Origin: Pedobacter miscanthi
Lineage (GTDB): Bacteria > Bacteroidota > Bacteroidia > Sphingobacteriales > Sphingobacteriaceae
NCBI RefSeq assembly: GCF_003315595.1
Contig: NZ_QNQU01000003.1
Span: 310,001 to 374,000, forward strand
Length of the DNA: 64,000 bases
Direction of reading: 5' to 3'
Shown here: positions 18,550 through 25,226 of the stretch, piece by piece
Numbering within the stretch: the first letter of the stretch is position 1
Layout of the letters: every line of letters starts with the position of its first letter
The notes under the pieces: generated by a model
Databases searched by the model: none
The model's input: the letters and a program-made list of their open reading frames with translations, nothing else
Told to the model about the DNA's origin: nothing
Translations under genes and position numbers: made by a program

Positions 18550-21351
18550 ATGAAGCTGAATATCCAACCAAGTGTAATTTTTAGAACACCTAAATTTTCA
18601 TACCAATCGGAAATTGCCGATTGCTGGGAGGAATTAAAAATAGCGATTTCCCTATCCTCAGCTTCTTTTTACGAAACCATAAAAGATGTAAGTGCCGGCG
18701 AATTAAAAGATCTGCCACCAAAGGTTTATTTTACCATCTGGAAATATTTTAACCGGGCAAAATTCCGTTCTACCCCTTATGGGATATTTGCAGGTTTTAG
18801 CTTGCTTAACAATGGCATTAAACCCTCAGAAAGCAAAATTGTAATTTCTGGGGAACAAAAAATCCGTGAACTGGTAGATTGGCCCTACAAAAACAATATC
18901 CGGCTTCCATTAGCCGGTCTGCTTCAAAAAAACTGTTTGCTGTTTAGCAATAGCAGCTATTATTTTACACCCGGTAGCATCCGTTATATTGCCTGTACCG
19001 ATGGCGTTTTTGAGCTTGCAGAGCTTGATGAAGATGAATTTGTAAAACAGATACTGAATTTATGTTTAAAACCCATTACTGTTAATGATCTCGTTTGTGC
19101 ATTAAATTTAAAAGATGGCGAAACAGATCACTTATTTTCGCTGCTGCAGGATATGCACGATCTGCAGCTCATTTTTACCAGTTACGATCCTAATATCATT
19201 GGAAAAGATTATTTCGAAAGAATCGGGGTTAGCAACACAAATGATTTGCCAAAATACCTGATTGCGCAAAGAACAGTGCAGAGCGGCCATTTAAACGAAC
19301 AATTGCTTCAGGCTATACCCAACATGGTTAACTTGCTGCACGGTATTTTACCTGATAATAACCGCGAAGCCCTAAGTCAGTTTATAAACAGGTTTAAAAA
19401 GAAATTCGAAGAGCAGGAAGTACCGCTTTTATTTGCACTCGATCCTGAAATGGGCATTGGCTATGATGAACTCGAACAGGCCGGCGAAAACGACGATTTT
19501 ATCTACAAACTCAAAAACAAGTCAGACAAATCTGAAAACAGCAACGGAAATATTAAATCAGTATTTAAGGATCTCCTTTCTCCACAAAATTTCGAAAAAG
19601 GTAAATCCTTATTATTGAATAAACTTACCATAAAACCATCCGAAAATACAAAACCGCTACCCAATTCCTTTAGCATGATTATGTCGGTAACCGACGGACT
19701 TATTTTTGCCGAACAGATTGGCGGTGTAACTTCTAATGCCTTAACCGGAAGGTTTACCATGGCTGATGAAGCTGTAGAGAATTATGCCAAAAGCATAGCC
19801 GATGCCGAACAGGCCGCCAATCCGGATGTGCTGTTTTTTGATGTGGCCTATATGGTAGAAACCAATATAGATAATGTAAACCGACGTAAGTTACTCTACG
19901 GGCATCAGCTATCCATCTTAAATTTTGACACTTCTGAGCATCCGCTCACCTTAAATGATATCCATCTTTCGGTTGTGGGAAATGAAGTAGTGCTGCGGAG
20001 TAAACGTTTAAATAAACGTTTGATGCCCCGGTTGGCTTCTGCTTATAATTATTCACGTTCCGATTTATCCGTATTCAGGCTTTTATGCGATTTACAGCAC
20101 CAGGGTTTACAGGCCAGCCTTTCTATCCCGCTCGATACCTTGTTCCCCGATCTGGATTATTATCCGCGTTTACAATACCAGAATATCGTATTAAGCAACT
20201 GTAAATGGAAGATCAGAAAAGAGAATCTTCTGGATAAGGATAAAAAGTTCTTATCTCCCGAGCTTTGCCGTGCCCACCTCGTAGAAATTGGTGTGGGCAA
20301 TTATTTTAAAGCAGGCGTATCCGATCAAACCCTCTGTTTTGCCCTGCACAATGATGAAGACCTGAATGCCTTTCTTCAGTATATGCAAAAACAAAGTTCA
20401 TTATATATAGAAGAAGTGATCATTCCTGTCGATAGCCAGGTGATAGATGAGGAAGGGAGACCTTATTTTGCACAGTTTATTTTAAGCATCAACCATCAGG
20501 AGAAAATATATAAAGCTTTAATGCCCGAAGAAGCACCAGCTCAGGTAACCCGTTATTTCTTGCCGGGATCAGAGTGGCTTTATTTCGAAATTTATTGCCA
20601 TCAACAACGTTCCGACCAGATTTTGGCCGAAGTAATTGCATCTTTCTTAGAAAATTACCAAGATGATATAAATTCATGGTTTTTTATCCGCTACAATGAA
20701 AATGGAAACCACATTCGGTTCAGGCTGCAGTTAAATAACAAGTCTCAAGTACAGGCGTTAACATCAGGCCTGATGGATGAATTGACCGTGTTTGTCAACT
20801 CCGGACTGGTATCTGATGTACAGATTAAAACTTATAAACGCGAACTCGAGCGTTATGGCCACGATATGATCGAAAGTGTTGAACAGCACTTTTCAGTAGA
20901 TAGTGATTATGTACTCTCCCTTTTCGAAACACAGCCCGATTATTTCGAGAAATACCGGCTTTGCAGTATTCTGGCATCACAAATTGTTAAGGCAGGGGTA
21001 TTCGGAAAACAGGCTGCGGTTAAAATCATCAGGTCGATTTCCGATTCCTTTAATCAGGAGCACCAGCTGGACGCTGCAGATTTTAAACAGCTCAACAACC
21101 AATATCAGCAGTTTAGAAATGCAGAATTTAATGCGCTAAACCCTGTTCAGGCACAAAAATTAGAAGCGTTTGCAATGTCATTTATCAATATTCTTCAGCG
21201 CGAAAAACCAGAAAACCGTGTTAAACTGTTTAGCAATTTAATGCACATGCATGTAAACAGGCTTTTTAACAGAGATCAGCGTACACACGAAATGGTGATG
21301 TACTACTTTTTGTTAAAAGATATCCAGAGGCAAAATGCAATAAATGCTTAG
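18550..21351 (+). CDS. Full-length LanB-type lantibiotic dehydratase
   Basis: 933 aa from the ATG at 18550 (MKLNIQPSVIFRTP). A longer in-frame start at 18451 adds 33 residues without domain character. The N-terminal Lant_dehydr_N region has the hallmark RAKFRSTPYGIFAGFSLL at 70-86. The C-terminal SpaB_C elimination domain (from about 670) has WFFIRYNENGNHIRFRL near 713 and the conserved HMHVNR near 898-903. Known: LanB enzymes glutamylate Ser/Thr of a leader-bearing peptide using Glu-tRNA, then eliminate glutamate to give Dha/Dhb. Both halves are present in one chain, so the enzyme should be complete. No LanC cyclase or dedicated exporter is nearby. Likely substrates are the twin peptides at 22608 and 22806. 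Its stop overlaps the convergent kinase gene by 4 bp. Confidence 0.92.
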   Translation: MKLNIQPSVIFRTPKFSYQSEIADCWEELKIAISLSSASFYETIKDVSAGELKDLPPKVYFTIWKYFNRAKFRSTPYGIFAGFSLLNNGIKPSESKIVISGEQKIRELVDWPYKNNIRLPLAGLLQKNCLLFSNSSYYFTPGSIRYIACTDGVFELAELDEDEFVKQILNLCLKPITVNDLVCALNLKDGETDHLFSLLQDMHDLQLIFTSYDPNIIGKDYFERIGVSNTNDLPKYLIAQRTVQSGHLNEQLLQAIPNMVNLLHGILPDNNREALSQFINRFKKKFEEQEVPLLFALDPEMGIGYDELEQAGENDDFIYKLKNKSDKSENSNGNIKSVFKDLLSPQNFEKGKSLLLNKLTIKPSENTKPLPNSFSMIMSVTDGLIFAEQIGGVTSNALTGRFTMADEAVENYAKSIADAEQAANPDVLFFDVAYMVETNIDNVNRRKLLYGHQLSILNFDTSEHPLTLNDIHLSVVGNEVVLRSKRLNKRLMPRLASAYNYSRSDLSVFRLLCDLQHQGLQASLSIPLDTLFPDLDYYPRLQYQNIVLSNCKWKIRKENLLDKDKKFLSPELCRAHLVEIGVGNYFKAGVSDQTLCFALHNDEDLNAFLQYMQKQSSLYIEEVIIPVDSQVIDEEGRPYFAQFILSINHQEKIYKALMPEEAPAQVTRYFLPGSEWLYFEIYCHQQRSDQILAEVIASFLENYQDDINSWFFIRYNENGNHIRFRLQLNNKSQVQALTSGLMDELTVFVNSGLVSDVQIKTYKRELERYGHDMIESVEQHFSVDSDYVLSLFETQPDYFEKYRLCSILASQIVKAGVFGKQAAVKIIRSISDSFNQEHQLDAADFKQLNNQYQQFRNAEFNALNPVQAQKLEAFAMSFINILQREKPENRVKLFSNLMHMHVNRLFNRDQRTHEMVMYYFLLKDIQRQNAINA

Positions 21352-22463
21352 CGGTTTAGCCTGGCCATTGGGTTAACTACAGTTACCTCAATTTCGGTAA
21401 TGTAGCGGTTAAGCGGATCTTTAAAATACCTGAAAACATATTCGCTGCCGTAAAAATTGCTCAGGCGTTTACCAATGTTTTCGATGCCTACATGATGACT
21501 TTCGGTTTGTTTGCCCTTATTATCATTAATCATGTTGATGGTTTTGATATTCAGCTTATCATTTTCGTAAGTAATATTAATCAGCGCAGGCTGTGTAGAA
21601 TGCGAAACATTTCCGTGCTTAAATATGTTTTCTACAAGAGTTAATAAGATAAGAGGTGGGAACCTTAATCCAAATAAATCTCCATTTACTTCAAGTTCCA
21701 GATTAATCGTGTTAGCCGTTCGGAGTTTATGAAGATTGATCAGGTGTTCAATCTGCTCAATTTCTTCGCTTAAAGGAACCATTTCTGATGCCTCAGGGCG
21801 TTTTAAGGCATAGCGCATCATTTCAGCAAGATTCATAATTGCATCTGCTGCCATGGGGGCTTTTTTACGGGCGTCGTTATAAATAAAGTTTAAAGTATTA
21901 AATAGAAAGTGTGGATTGATCTGACTGCGCAGATAATTGTTCTGCGATTGAACCAGGTCGTTTTCCAAAGCTTGTTTTTCGATCTGGGTAACCAAATTCT
22001 GTCTTTCAAGCGCTTCTACTTTCTTTTGATCCTGAAATGATTTGATCAGATAAACATAACCTGTTGCAAAACCAATATAGTAAAGTGATCGGTATAAGCA
22101 AGAAAGAATAAAGTTACGTGAGTCAAAATTTGCCATGTCAAATTCGATGAGTCTGATTTTTTCAAATGCCAAAACCAGTATAAAGCTAAATGCAATATAA
22201 GCTGCAGACATAATCAGTATCAATAAAGAAATCTTAACGAACCTGAAAGATTGATTTTTGTTATTTAACACCTTATTCAATAAAAAGGCATGCGTATAAA
22301 AGGTCGAAATATTTGTGATATAGATAAGAAGATATATACCTGCCGGTTTAAACTGTTTAGATGTAAAACCTAAAATAAATACTTCATAAATGATGTAAAT
22401 ACTCCAGATGAATAGGTGAAGTTTATATTTTTTATATAATGTTTTGAGGGTTGAAAAAGTCAT
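21348..22463 (-). CDS. LytS-like sensor histidine kinase (His_kinase family)
   Basis: 371 aa. Four hydrophobic membrane segments (about residues 15-140) precede a short coiled coil, the His_kinase phosphoacceptor region SQINPHFLFNTLNF, an N-box (LVENIFKHG) and a G-box (HHVGIENIGKRL). It has no periplasmic sensor domain, so the ligand is probably sensed by the membrane helices. Known: this architecture pairs with LytTR regulators. In some peptide quorum systems (AgrC-like) a membrane kinase of related logic reads a modified peptide. The twin peptide genes and then the LytTR regulator follow. Inference: cognate kinase of the regulator at 22957-23703, possibly sensing the LanB product. Confidence 0.9.
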   Translation of the reverse strand: MTFSTLKTLYKKYKLHLFIWSIYIIYEVFILGFTSKQFKPAGIYLLIYITNISTFYTHAFLLNKVLNNKNQSFRFVKISLLILIMSAAYIAFSFILVLAFEKIRLIEFDMANFDSRNFILSCLYRSLYYIGFATGYVYLIKSFQDQKKVEALERQNLVTQIEKQALENDLVQSQNNYLRSQINPHFLFNTLNFIYNDARKKAPMAADAIMNLAEMMRYALKRPEASEMVPLSEEIEQIEHLINLHKLRTANTINLELEVNGDLFGLRFPPLILLTLVENIFKHGNVSHSTQPALINITYENDKLNIKTINMINDNKGKQTESHHVGIENIGKRLSNFYGSEYVFRYFKDPLNRYITEIEVTVVNPMARLNR

Positions 22464-22512
22464 TTTTTCGCTTTATATCTATTGAAATAGGGTTTTTATC
22501 TTCTAAAATTAG

Positions 22513-22526
22513 GGGTTTGTGTAAAA
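22513..22526 (+). promoter_or_regulatory. GGGTTyGTGTAAAA motif, copy upstream of the peptide genes
   Basis: GGGTTTGTGTAAAA overlaps the putative -33 box of the peptide promoter. Two near-identical copies lie upstream of the response regulator gene (23813, 23834). A weaker GGGTTTTTAT lies 23 bp upstream, at 22490. Inference: LytTR-regulator binding site. Confidence 0.5.
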
Positions 22527-22547
22527 AAGTGGTGATGATTGATTTTG
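22516..22547 (+). promoter_or_regulatory. Putative promoter of the twin peptide genes
   Basis: TTTG (22516-22519), 20 nt, then TGATTTTG (22540-22547). This matches the Bacteroidota TTTG / TAnnTTTG promoter except for one base. The predicted 5' UTR is about 55 nt. Confidence 0.5.
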
Positions 22548-22607
22548 CGGTGCATCTTTACAGAAATTAATAACAACGATAATTAAAAAATTAAAATACA
22601 TCATATC

Positions 22608-22760
22608 ATGAAAGCTCAACACACAACTACTTCAACTAAACTTTCTAAAAAAACTGTTTTCGTTTATAAAAGTATCAAGACTCAAAACAGCTACGAAACC
22701 ACTCCAACCGGAGATCAAAGCCATACTATAGTAATGACTAGCTGGATTGATGTAATCTAA
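22608..22760 (+). CDS. Candidate RiPP precursor peptide 1 (50 aa, no Cys)
   Basis: Begins MKAQHTTTSTKLSKK and ends VMTSWIDVI. It has many Ser/Thr residues and no cysteine. The LSKKTV stretch resembles the K-rich LxKKTI start of Bacteroidota class I lanthipeptide leaders (family knowledge, by eye), but there is no GG cleavage site. Its paralogue 45 bp downstream shares the same blocks. Over the 40 shared codons after residue 10, I count 14 silent codon changes against 4 amino-acid changes, so the reading frame is under selection for protein. It lies between the kinase and regulator genes, both on the opposite strand, and 1.3 kb from LanB. Inference: LanB substrate that would carry Dha/Dhb, serving as a signal or bioactive peptide. 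A small unmodified regulator remains possible. Confidence 0.75.
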   Translation: MKAQHTTTSTKLSKKTVFVYKSIKTQNSYETTPTGDQSHTIVMTSWIDVI

Positions 22761-22805
22761 TTGTAAAATCAAATATTTAAAAACCTTATATTTAACATTC
22801 ATATC

Positions 22806-22952
22806 ATGAAAATTCAAAATACTTCAGCTAAACTTTCTAAAAAAACTGTTTTTGTTTACAAAAGCATCAAAGTTCAAAATAACTATCAAACTACACCAAC
22901 AGGCGATCAAAGTCATACTGTGGTAATGACCAGCTGGATCGACGTAATCTAA
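22806..22952 (+). CDS. Candidate RiPP precursor peptide 2 (48 aa, no Cys)
   Basis: A paralogue of the upstream peptide, two residues shorter near the N-terminus (MKIQNTSAKLSKK). It has the same LSKKTVFVYKSIK leader-like block, the same PTGDQSHT block and the same C-terminus VMTSWIDVI. Both genes have CATATC directly before the ATG, suggesting a copied translation-start region. The gap between the two has no obvious terminator, so they are probably cotranscribed. The stop codon ends 4 bp before the convergent stop of the LytTR regulator. Seven Ser/Thr residues remain in the C-terminal half as possible dehydration sites. No Cys is present, so lanthionine rings cannot form within the peptide. 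Confidence 0.75.
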   Translation: MKIQNTSAKLSKKTVFVYKSIKVQNNYQTTPTGDQSHTVVMTSWIDVI

Positions 22953-22956
22953 TCTA

Positions 22957-23703
22957 CTATTGATTTCTGTTTGATTTTAGTAAACTGCTCTGTACATAGG
23001 CGAAAAAAGCATCTTTGTAACCTTCGCCAATCTGGATCATCTCATTATTTACTAAACGGATTATATTTCCATCAACCTTTTTAATTGCCGATTTAGCCAC
23101 AATATTCGATTTGTTAACCCTTATAAAAGCATGGGTTTCCAAAGCTTTCTCAATCTCCTTAAGTGTAAGGTAGGTTGTATGGGTTTCATTTTTGGTTATA
23201 ATCTGGATATAGTTTTGTAAAGCCTTAATATAGAGTATTTCATCTATCGCGATGTTAGAAAAAGCATATTTGTGATCGCCTTTAATATAAAGTGCAGCAA
23301 CTTGCTCGGGTTCTTTAGGGGCTGAAGCCTTATTATTTAGCGCTTCTTTCTTTAAAATCCGGTCAATCCCCAAAGCAAATTTTGCAAAGGAAATTGGTTT
23401 TAGTAAATACTGGTCTGATTGTACATCAAAAGCCTGTAAGGCATAATCAGGATGAGCAGTAGTAAAAATCAGATATTTTGCTTTTTCCCTGATGTTTTTG
23501 GCTAGTTCGAGGCCATTTATACCAGGCATATCAATATCCATAAATAATAAATCAATTTCATCGTCGATTTTTATTTCCGTAAGTGCCTGCACCGGGCTGG
23601 TAAAGGTCTTAAATATTGTTAGCCCCGGCATTTCTGCAATGTGGTCAGTTAACACCTCAATTGCATGTTGCTCATCGTCTATAACAACGCATTTTAGATT
23701 CAT
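22957..23703 (-). CDS. LytTR-family response regulator
   Basis: 248 aa from the ATG at 23703 (MNLKCVVIDDEQ). A longer in-frame start at 23754 precedes the receiver fold and is unlikely. The receiver domain (1-115) has acidic residues DDE, phosphoacceptor D56 (FMDIDMPG) and the conserved Lys in YLLKPIS. The LytTR DNA-binding domain (about 145-245) has LYIKALQNYIQII and FIRVNKSNIV. Known: LytTR domains bind pairs of short direct repeats about two helical turns apart. Such a pair lies upstream of this gene (23813, 23834) and a copy lies at the peptide promoter. Inference: partner of the kinase at 21348-22463 and regulator of the peptides and of itself. Confidence 0.9.
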   Translation of the reverse strand: MNLKCVVIDDEQHAIEVLTDHIAEMPGLTIFKTFTSPVQALTEIKIDDEIDLLFMDIDMPGINGLELAKNIREKAKYLIFTTAHPDYALQAFDVQSDQYLLKPISFAKFALGIDRILKKEALNNKASAPKEPEQVAALYIKGDHKYAFSNIAIDEILYIKALQNYIQIITKNETHTTYLTLKEIEKALETHAFIRVNKSNIVAKSAIKKVDGNIIRLVNNEMIQIGEGYKDAFFAYVQSSLLKSNRNQ

Positions 23704-23733
23704 GATTTTAAATAGGTTTGTTTTGATTTGAAT

Positions 23734-23766
23734 GCAAGTTAAATAAAAATGCATTGATTTAGCAAA
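23734..23766 (-). promoter_or_regulatory. Possible promoter of the LytTR regulator gene
   Basis: On the minus strand TTTG (23766-23763), 21 nt, then TAACTTGC (23741-23734). This is a partial match to the Bacteroidota promoter, about 30 bp upstream of the ATG. Confidence 0.35.
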
Positions 23767-23812
23767 TGGGCTAAAAAAATCTTCAACTCTGGGTTTATCT
23801 AAAAAACCTACT

Positions 23813-23847
23813 GGTTTCGTGTAAAATTCTGCCGGGTTCGTGTAAAA
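23813..23847 (+). promoter_or_regulatory. Direct-repeat pair GGkTTCGTGTAAAA, 21 bp apart
   Basis: GGTTTCGTGTAAAA (23813-23826) and GGGTTCGTGTAAAA (23834-23847) have a 21-bp period, two helical turns. A degenerate third copy GGGTTTATCTAAAA starts at 23791. The same motif lies at the peptide promoter (22513). Spacing and repetition fit a LytTR-type binding site (inference). Confidence 0.55.
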
Positions 23848-24085
23848 AACTTATCCCGTCAACTTCTTTTTGTAATCTTTAAACTGTTTGCCAAAAACAA
23901 AACAATCAGGGAGTTAAATCCCGGATTAATTAAAAAAACATCTACCTGCCCAATATTGTGTAGCCTGTGGATAAAAAATATAAACAGGCCATACAAAACT
24001 GGGTTTAAAGATTGAATTGAAAACTTAAAAAGAAAAAAATACCGAAAAACAAGAATTATTTCCCCTACATCTATCTACCTCCAAA

Positions 24086-24460
24086 ATGAAACACAACGAA
24101 TACGAGTACTTACTTAACAAAATTTACTACAAGGGGATTCTTAAAAGCCAGGGAATCAACTCTGATATGTACCAGAGAATGCAGAACGAATACAGTAACC
24201 TGGATACTCCGGGCCTTGTAAACGGAAAACTAGACAGTGATTATGCATTCAGAAAATCTTTTTTGGTTGTTCGTAACTATGTTCAACAAGCCATTAAAGA
24301 CGGTTTAAAAAGCTTTCAGTTTAGCATGAAAACAGCTGATATCAATAAATTAACCTATATGGTTGATATGTTGAACAGAAATTTCTTTGATAAACAAAGT
24401 TTAGATCAGATTATCATCACTGCAAATTCGGTATTTAACCAATACAATTTGAAAAACTAA
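24086..24460 (+). CDS. Hypothetical 124-aa protein paired with a nuclease-domain gene
   Basis: I do not recognise the family. The product is a soluble, helical, charged protein with no signal peptide or membrane segment, rich in Asn, Tyr, Lys and Gln (starts MKHNEYEYLLNKIYYKG). It ends 18 bp before the HsdR_N-type gene on the same strand, and the pair shares one terminator at 25012, so the two are likely cotranscribed. A role as partner of that protein is inference. Codon use looks like that of its neighbours. Confidence 0.75.
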   Translation: MKHNEYEYLLNKIYYKGILKSQGINSDMYQRMQNEYSNLDTPGLVNGKLDSDYAFRKSFLVVRNYVQQAIKDGLKSFQFSMKTADINKLTYMVDMLNRNFFDKQSLDQIIITANSVFNQYNLKN

Positions 24461-24478
24461 AACCTAACAAGATATAAC

Positions 24479-24973
24479 ATGGAATTGAAAGACGAAATAG
24501 GGCAATTTGCCGTAAGAATCAAAAAAATGCTTCCACAAGTTCAATCTGAAGATTTAACAAGGAATGCTTTGGTAATGCCATTTATCCAGATCTTAGGATT
24601 CGACCCATCTGAGGTTCAATCTGAAGCTGTATTAGATTTTGGGGTTAAAAAAAGCAAAAAAGTGGATTATACCATTATGAAAGATGGTGAACCAACTATT
24701 TTGGTAGAGTGCAAGCACCATGATGATAACTTAGATATCCATGATTCGCGTTTATCTAAGTATTTCCGCAAAACTAAAGCTAAATATGGTTTATTAACCA
24801 ACGGTTTGGTTTACCGTTTCTATACAGAGAAAATGGTAAGATCTAAGAAAAACCAGGAGCCTGCTTTCGAATTCAAAATTACCGATACCAAAGCAGCTAC
24901 CATTGCAAAAATGATCGAAGAACATAAAGATTACTTCAATGTAGATGCTAAAAGCAATCCTTTAGCAAGCTAA
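24479..24973 (+). CDS. Stand-alone type I restriction HsdR N-terminal-like nuclease domain
   Basis: 164 aa. A PD-(D/E)XK nuclease core is visible: D63 in KKVDYTIM, then E77 and K79 in ILVECKHH. This is the arrangement of the HSDR_N domain of type I restriction R subunits. No helicase/translocase part and no hsdM or hsdS genes are present, so it is not a restriction system as such. Known: short HSDR_N proteins are widespread in bacterial and phage genomes with mostly unknown function. The catalytic residues are intact, so DNA cleavage or binding is plausible. It follows the hypothetical gene at 24086 by 18 bp. Confidence 0.82.
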   Translation: MELKDEIGQFAVRIKKMLPQVQSEDLTRNALVMPFIQILGFDPSEVQSEAVLDFGVKKSKKVDYTIMKDGEPTILVECKHHDDNLDIHDSRLSKYFRKTKAKYGLLTNGLVYRFYTEKMVRSKKNQEPAFEFKITDTKAATIAKMIEEHKDYFNVDAKSNPLAS

Positions 24974-25011
24974 AAATATTAATTTCAACCTAATAGGTTC
25001 CCGAAATTCCG

Positions 25012-25046
25012 AAAAAGTCCTGGTTGTAAAAATCAGGACTTTTTTT
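25012..25046 (+). terminator. Terminator after the HsdR_N-type gene
   Basis: An 11-bp stem AAAAAGTCCTG / CAGGACTTTTT with an 11-nt loop, followed by T residues. Confidence 0.85.
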
Positions 25047-25049
25047 GTG

Positions 25050-25168
25050 CGCAATTTTTTACGCCAACGCTTAGCACACGCTGCTCCATGCTCTCCGCCA
25101 AACGCTCTCCGCTCCGCGCCAAACGCCAAACGCCAAACGCTCTCCGCTCTCCGCTCCGCTCCAAACGC
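25050..25168. repeat. Low-complexity GCCAAACGC / CTCTCCGCT repeats
   Basis: Tandem, imperfect short units (CGCCAAACG, CTCTCCGCTC) fill the gap between two convergent terminators. Similar GC-rich GCGCTAAACGC-like tracts occur near 35585, 37640 and 58570, so it belongs to an intergenic low-complexity family. Confidence 0.6.
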
Positions 25169-25200
25169 AAAAAGGATGTCCAGATTTCTCCGAACATCCT
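25169..25200 (-). terminator. Terminator of htpG
   Basis: On the minus strand a 7-bp stem AGGATGT / ACATCCT is followed by a T-run, just downstream of the htpG stop. Confidence 0.65.
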
Positions 25201-25226
25201 CTGTAAATGATTATATTATTTTCTGA

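Larger units (their letters stand above)
23704..24085. other. 382-bp divergent intergenic region
   Basis: Holds the two motif copies and a weak minus-strand promoter described separately. It also holds a hairpin GCCTGT...ACAGGC (23963-23989) in the leader of the downstream + gene. I see no ORF with coding character. Confidence 0.6.

Noticed and set aside
22632..22817. Minus-strand ORF over the peptide genes
   Set aside because: It is antisense to peptide gene 1, whose codon-level conservation with its paralogue supports the plus strand.
24479..24973. A type I restriction-modification system
   Set aside because: Only the nuclease-like N-terminal domain is present; no helicase part, methylase or specificity gene is found.
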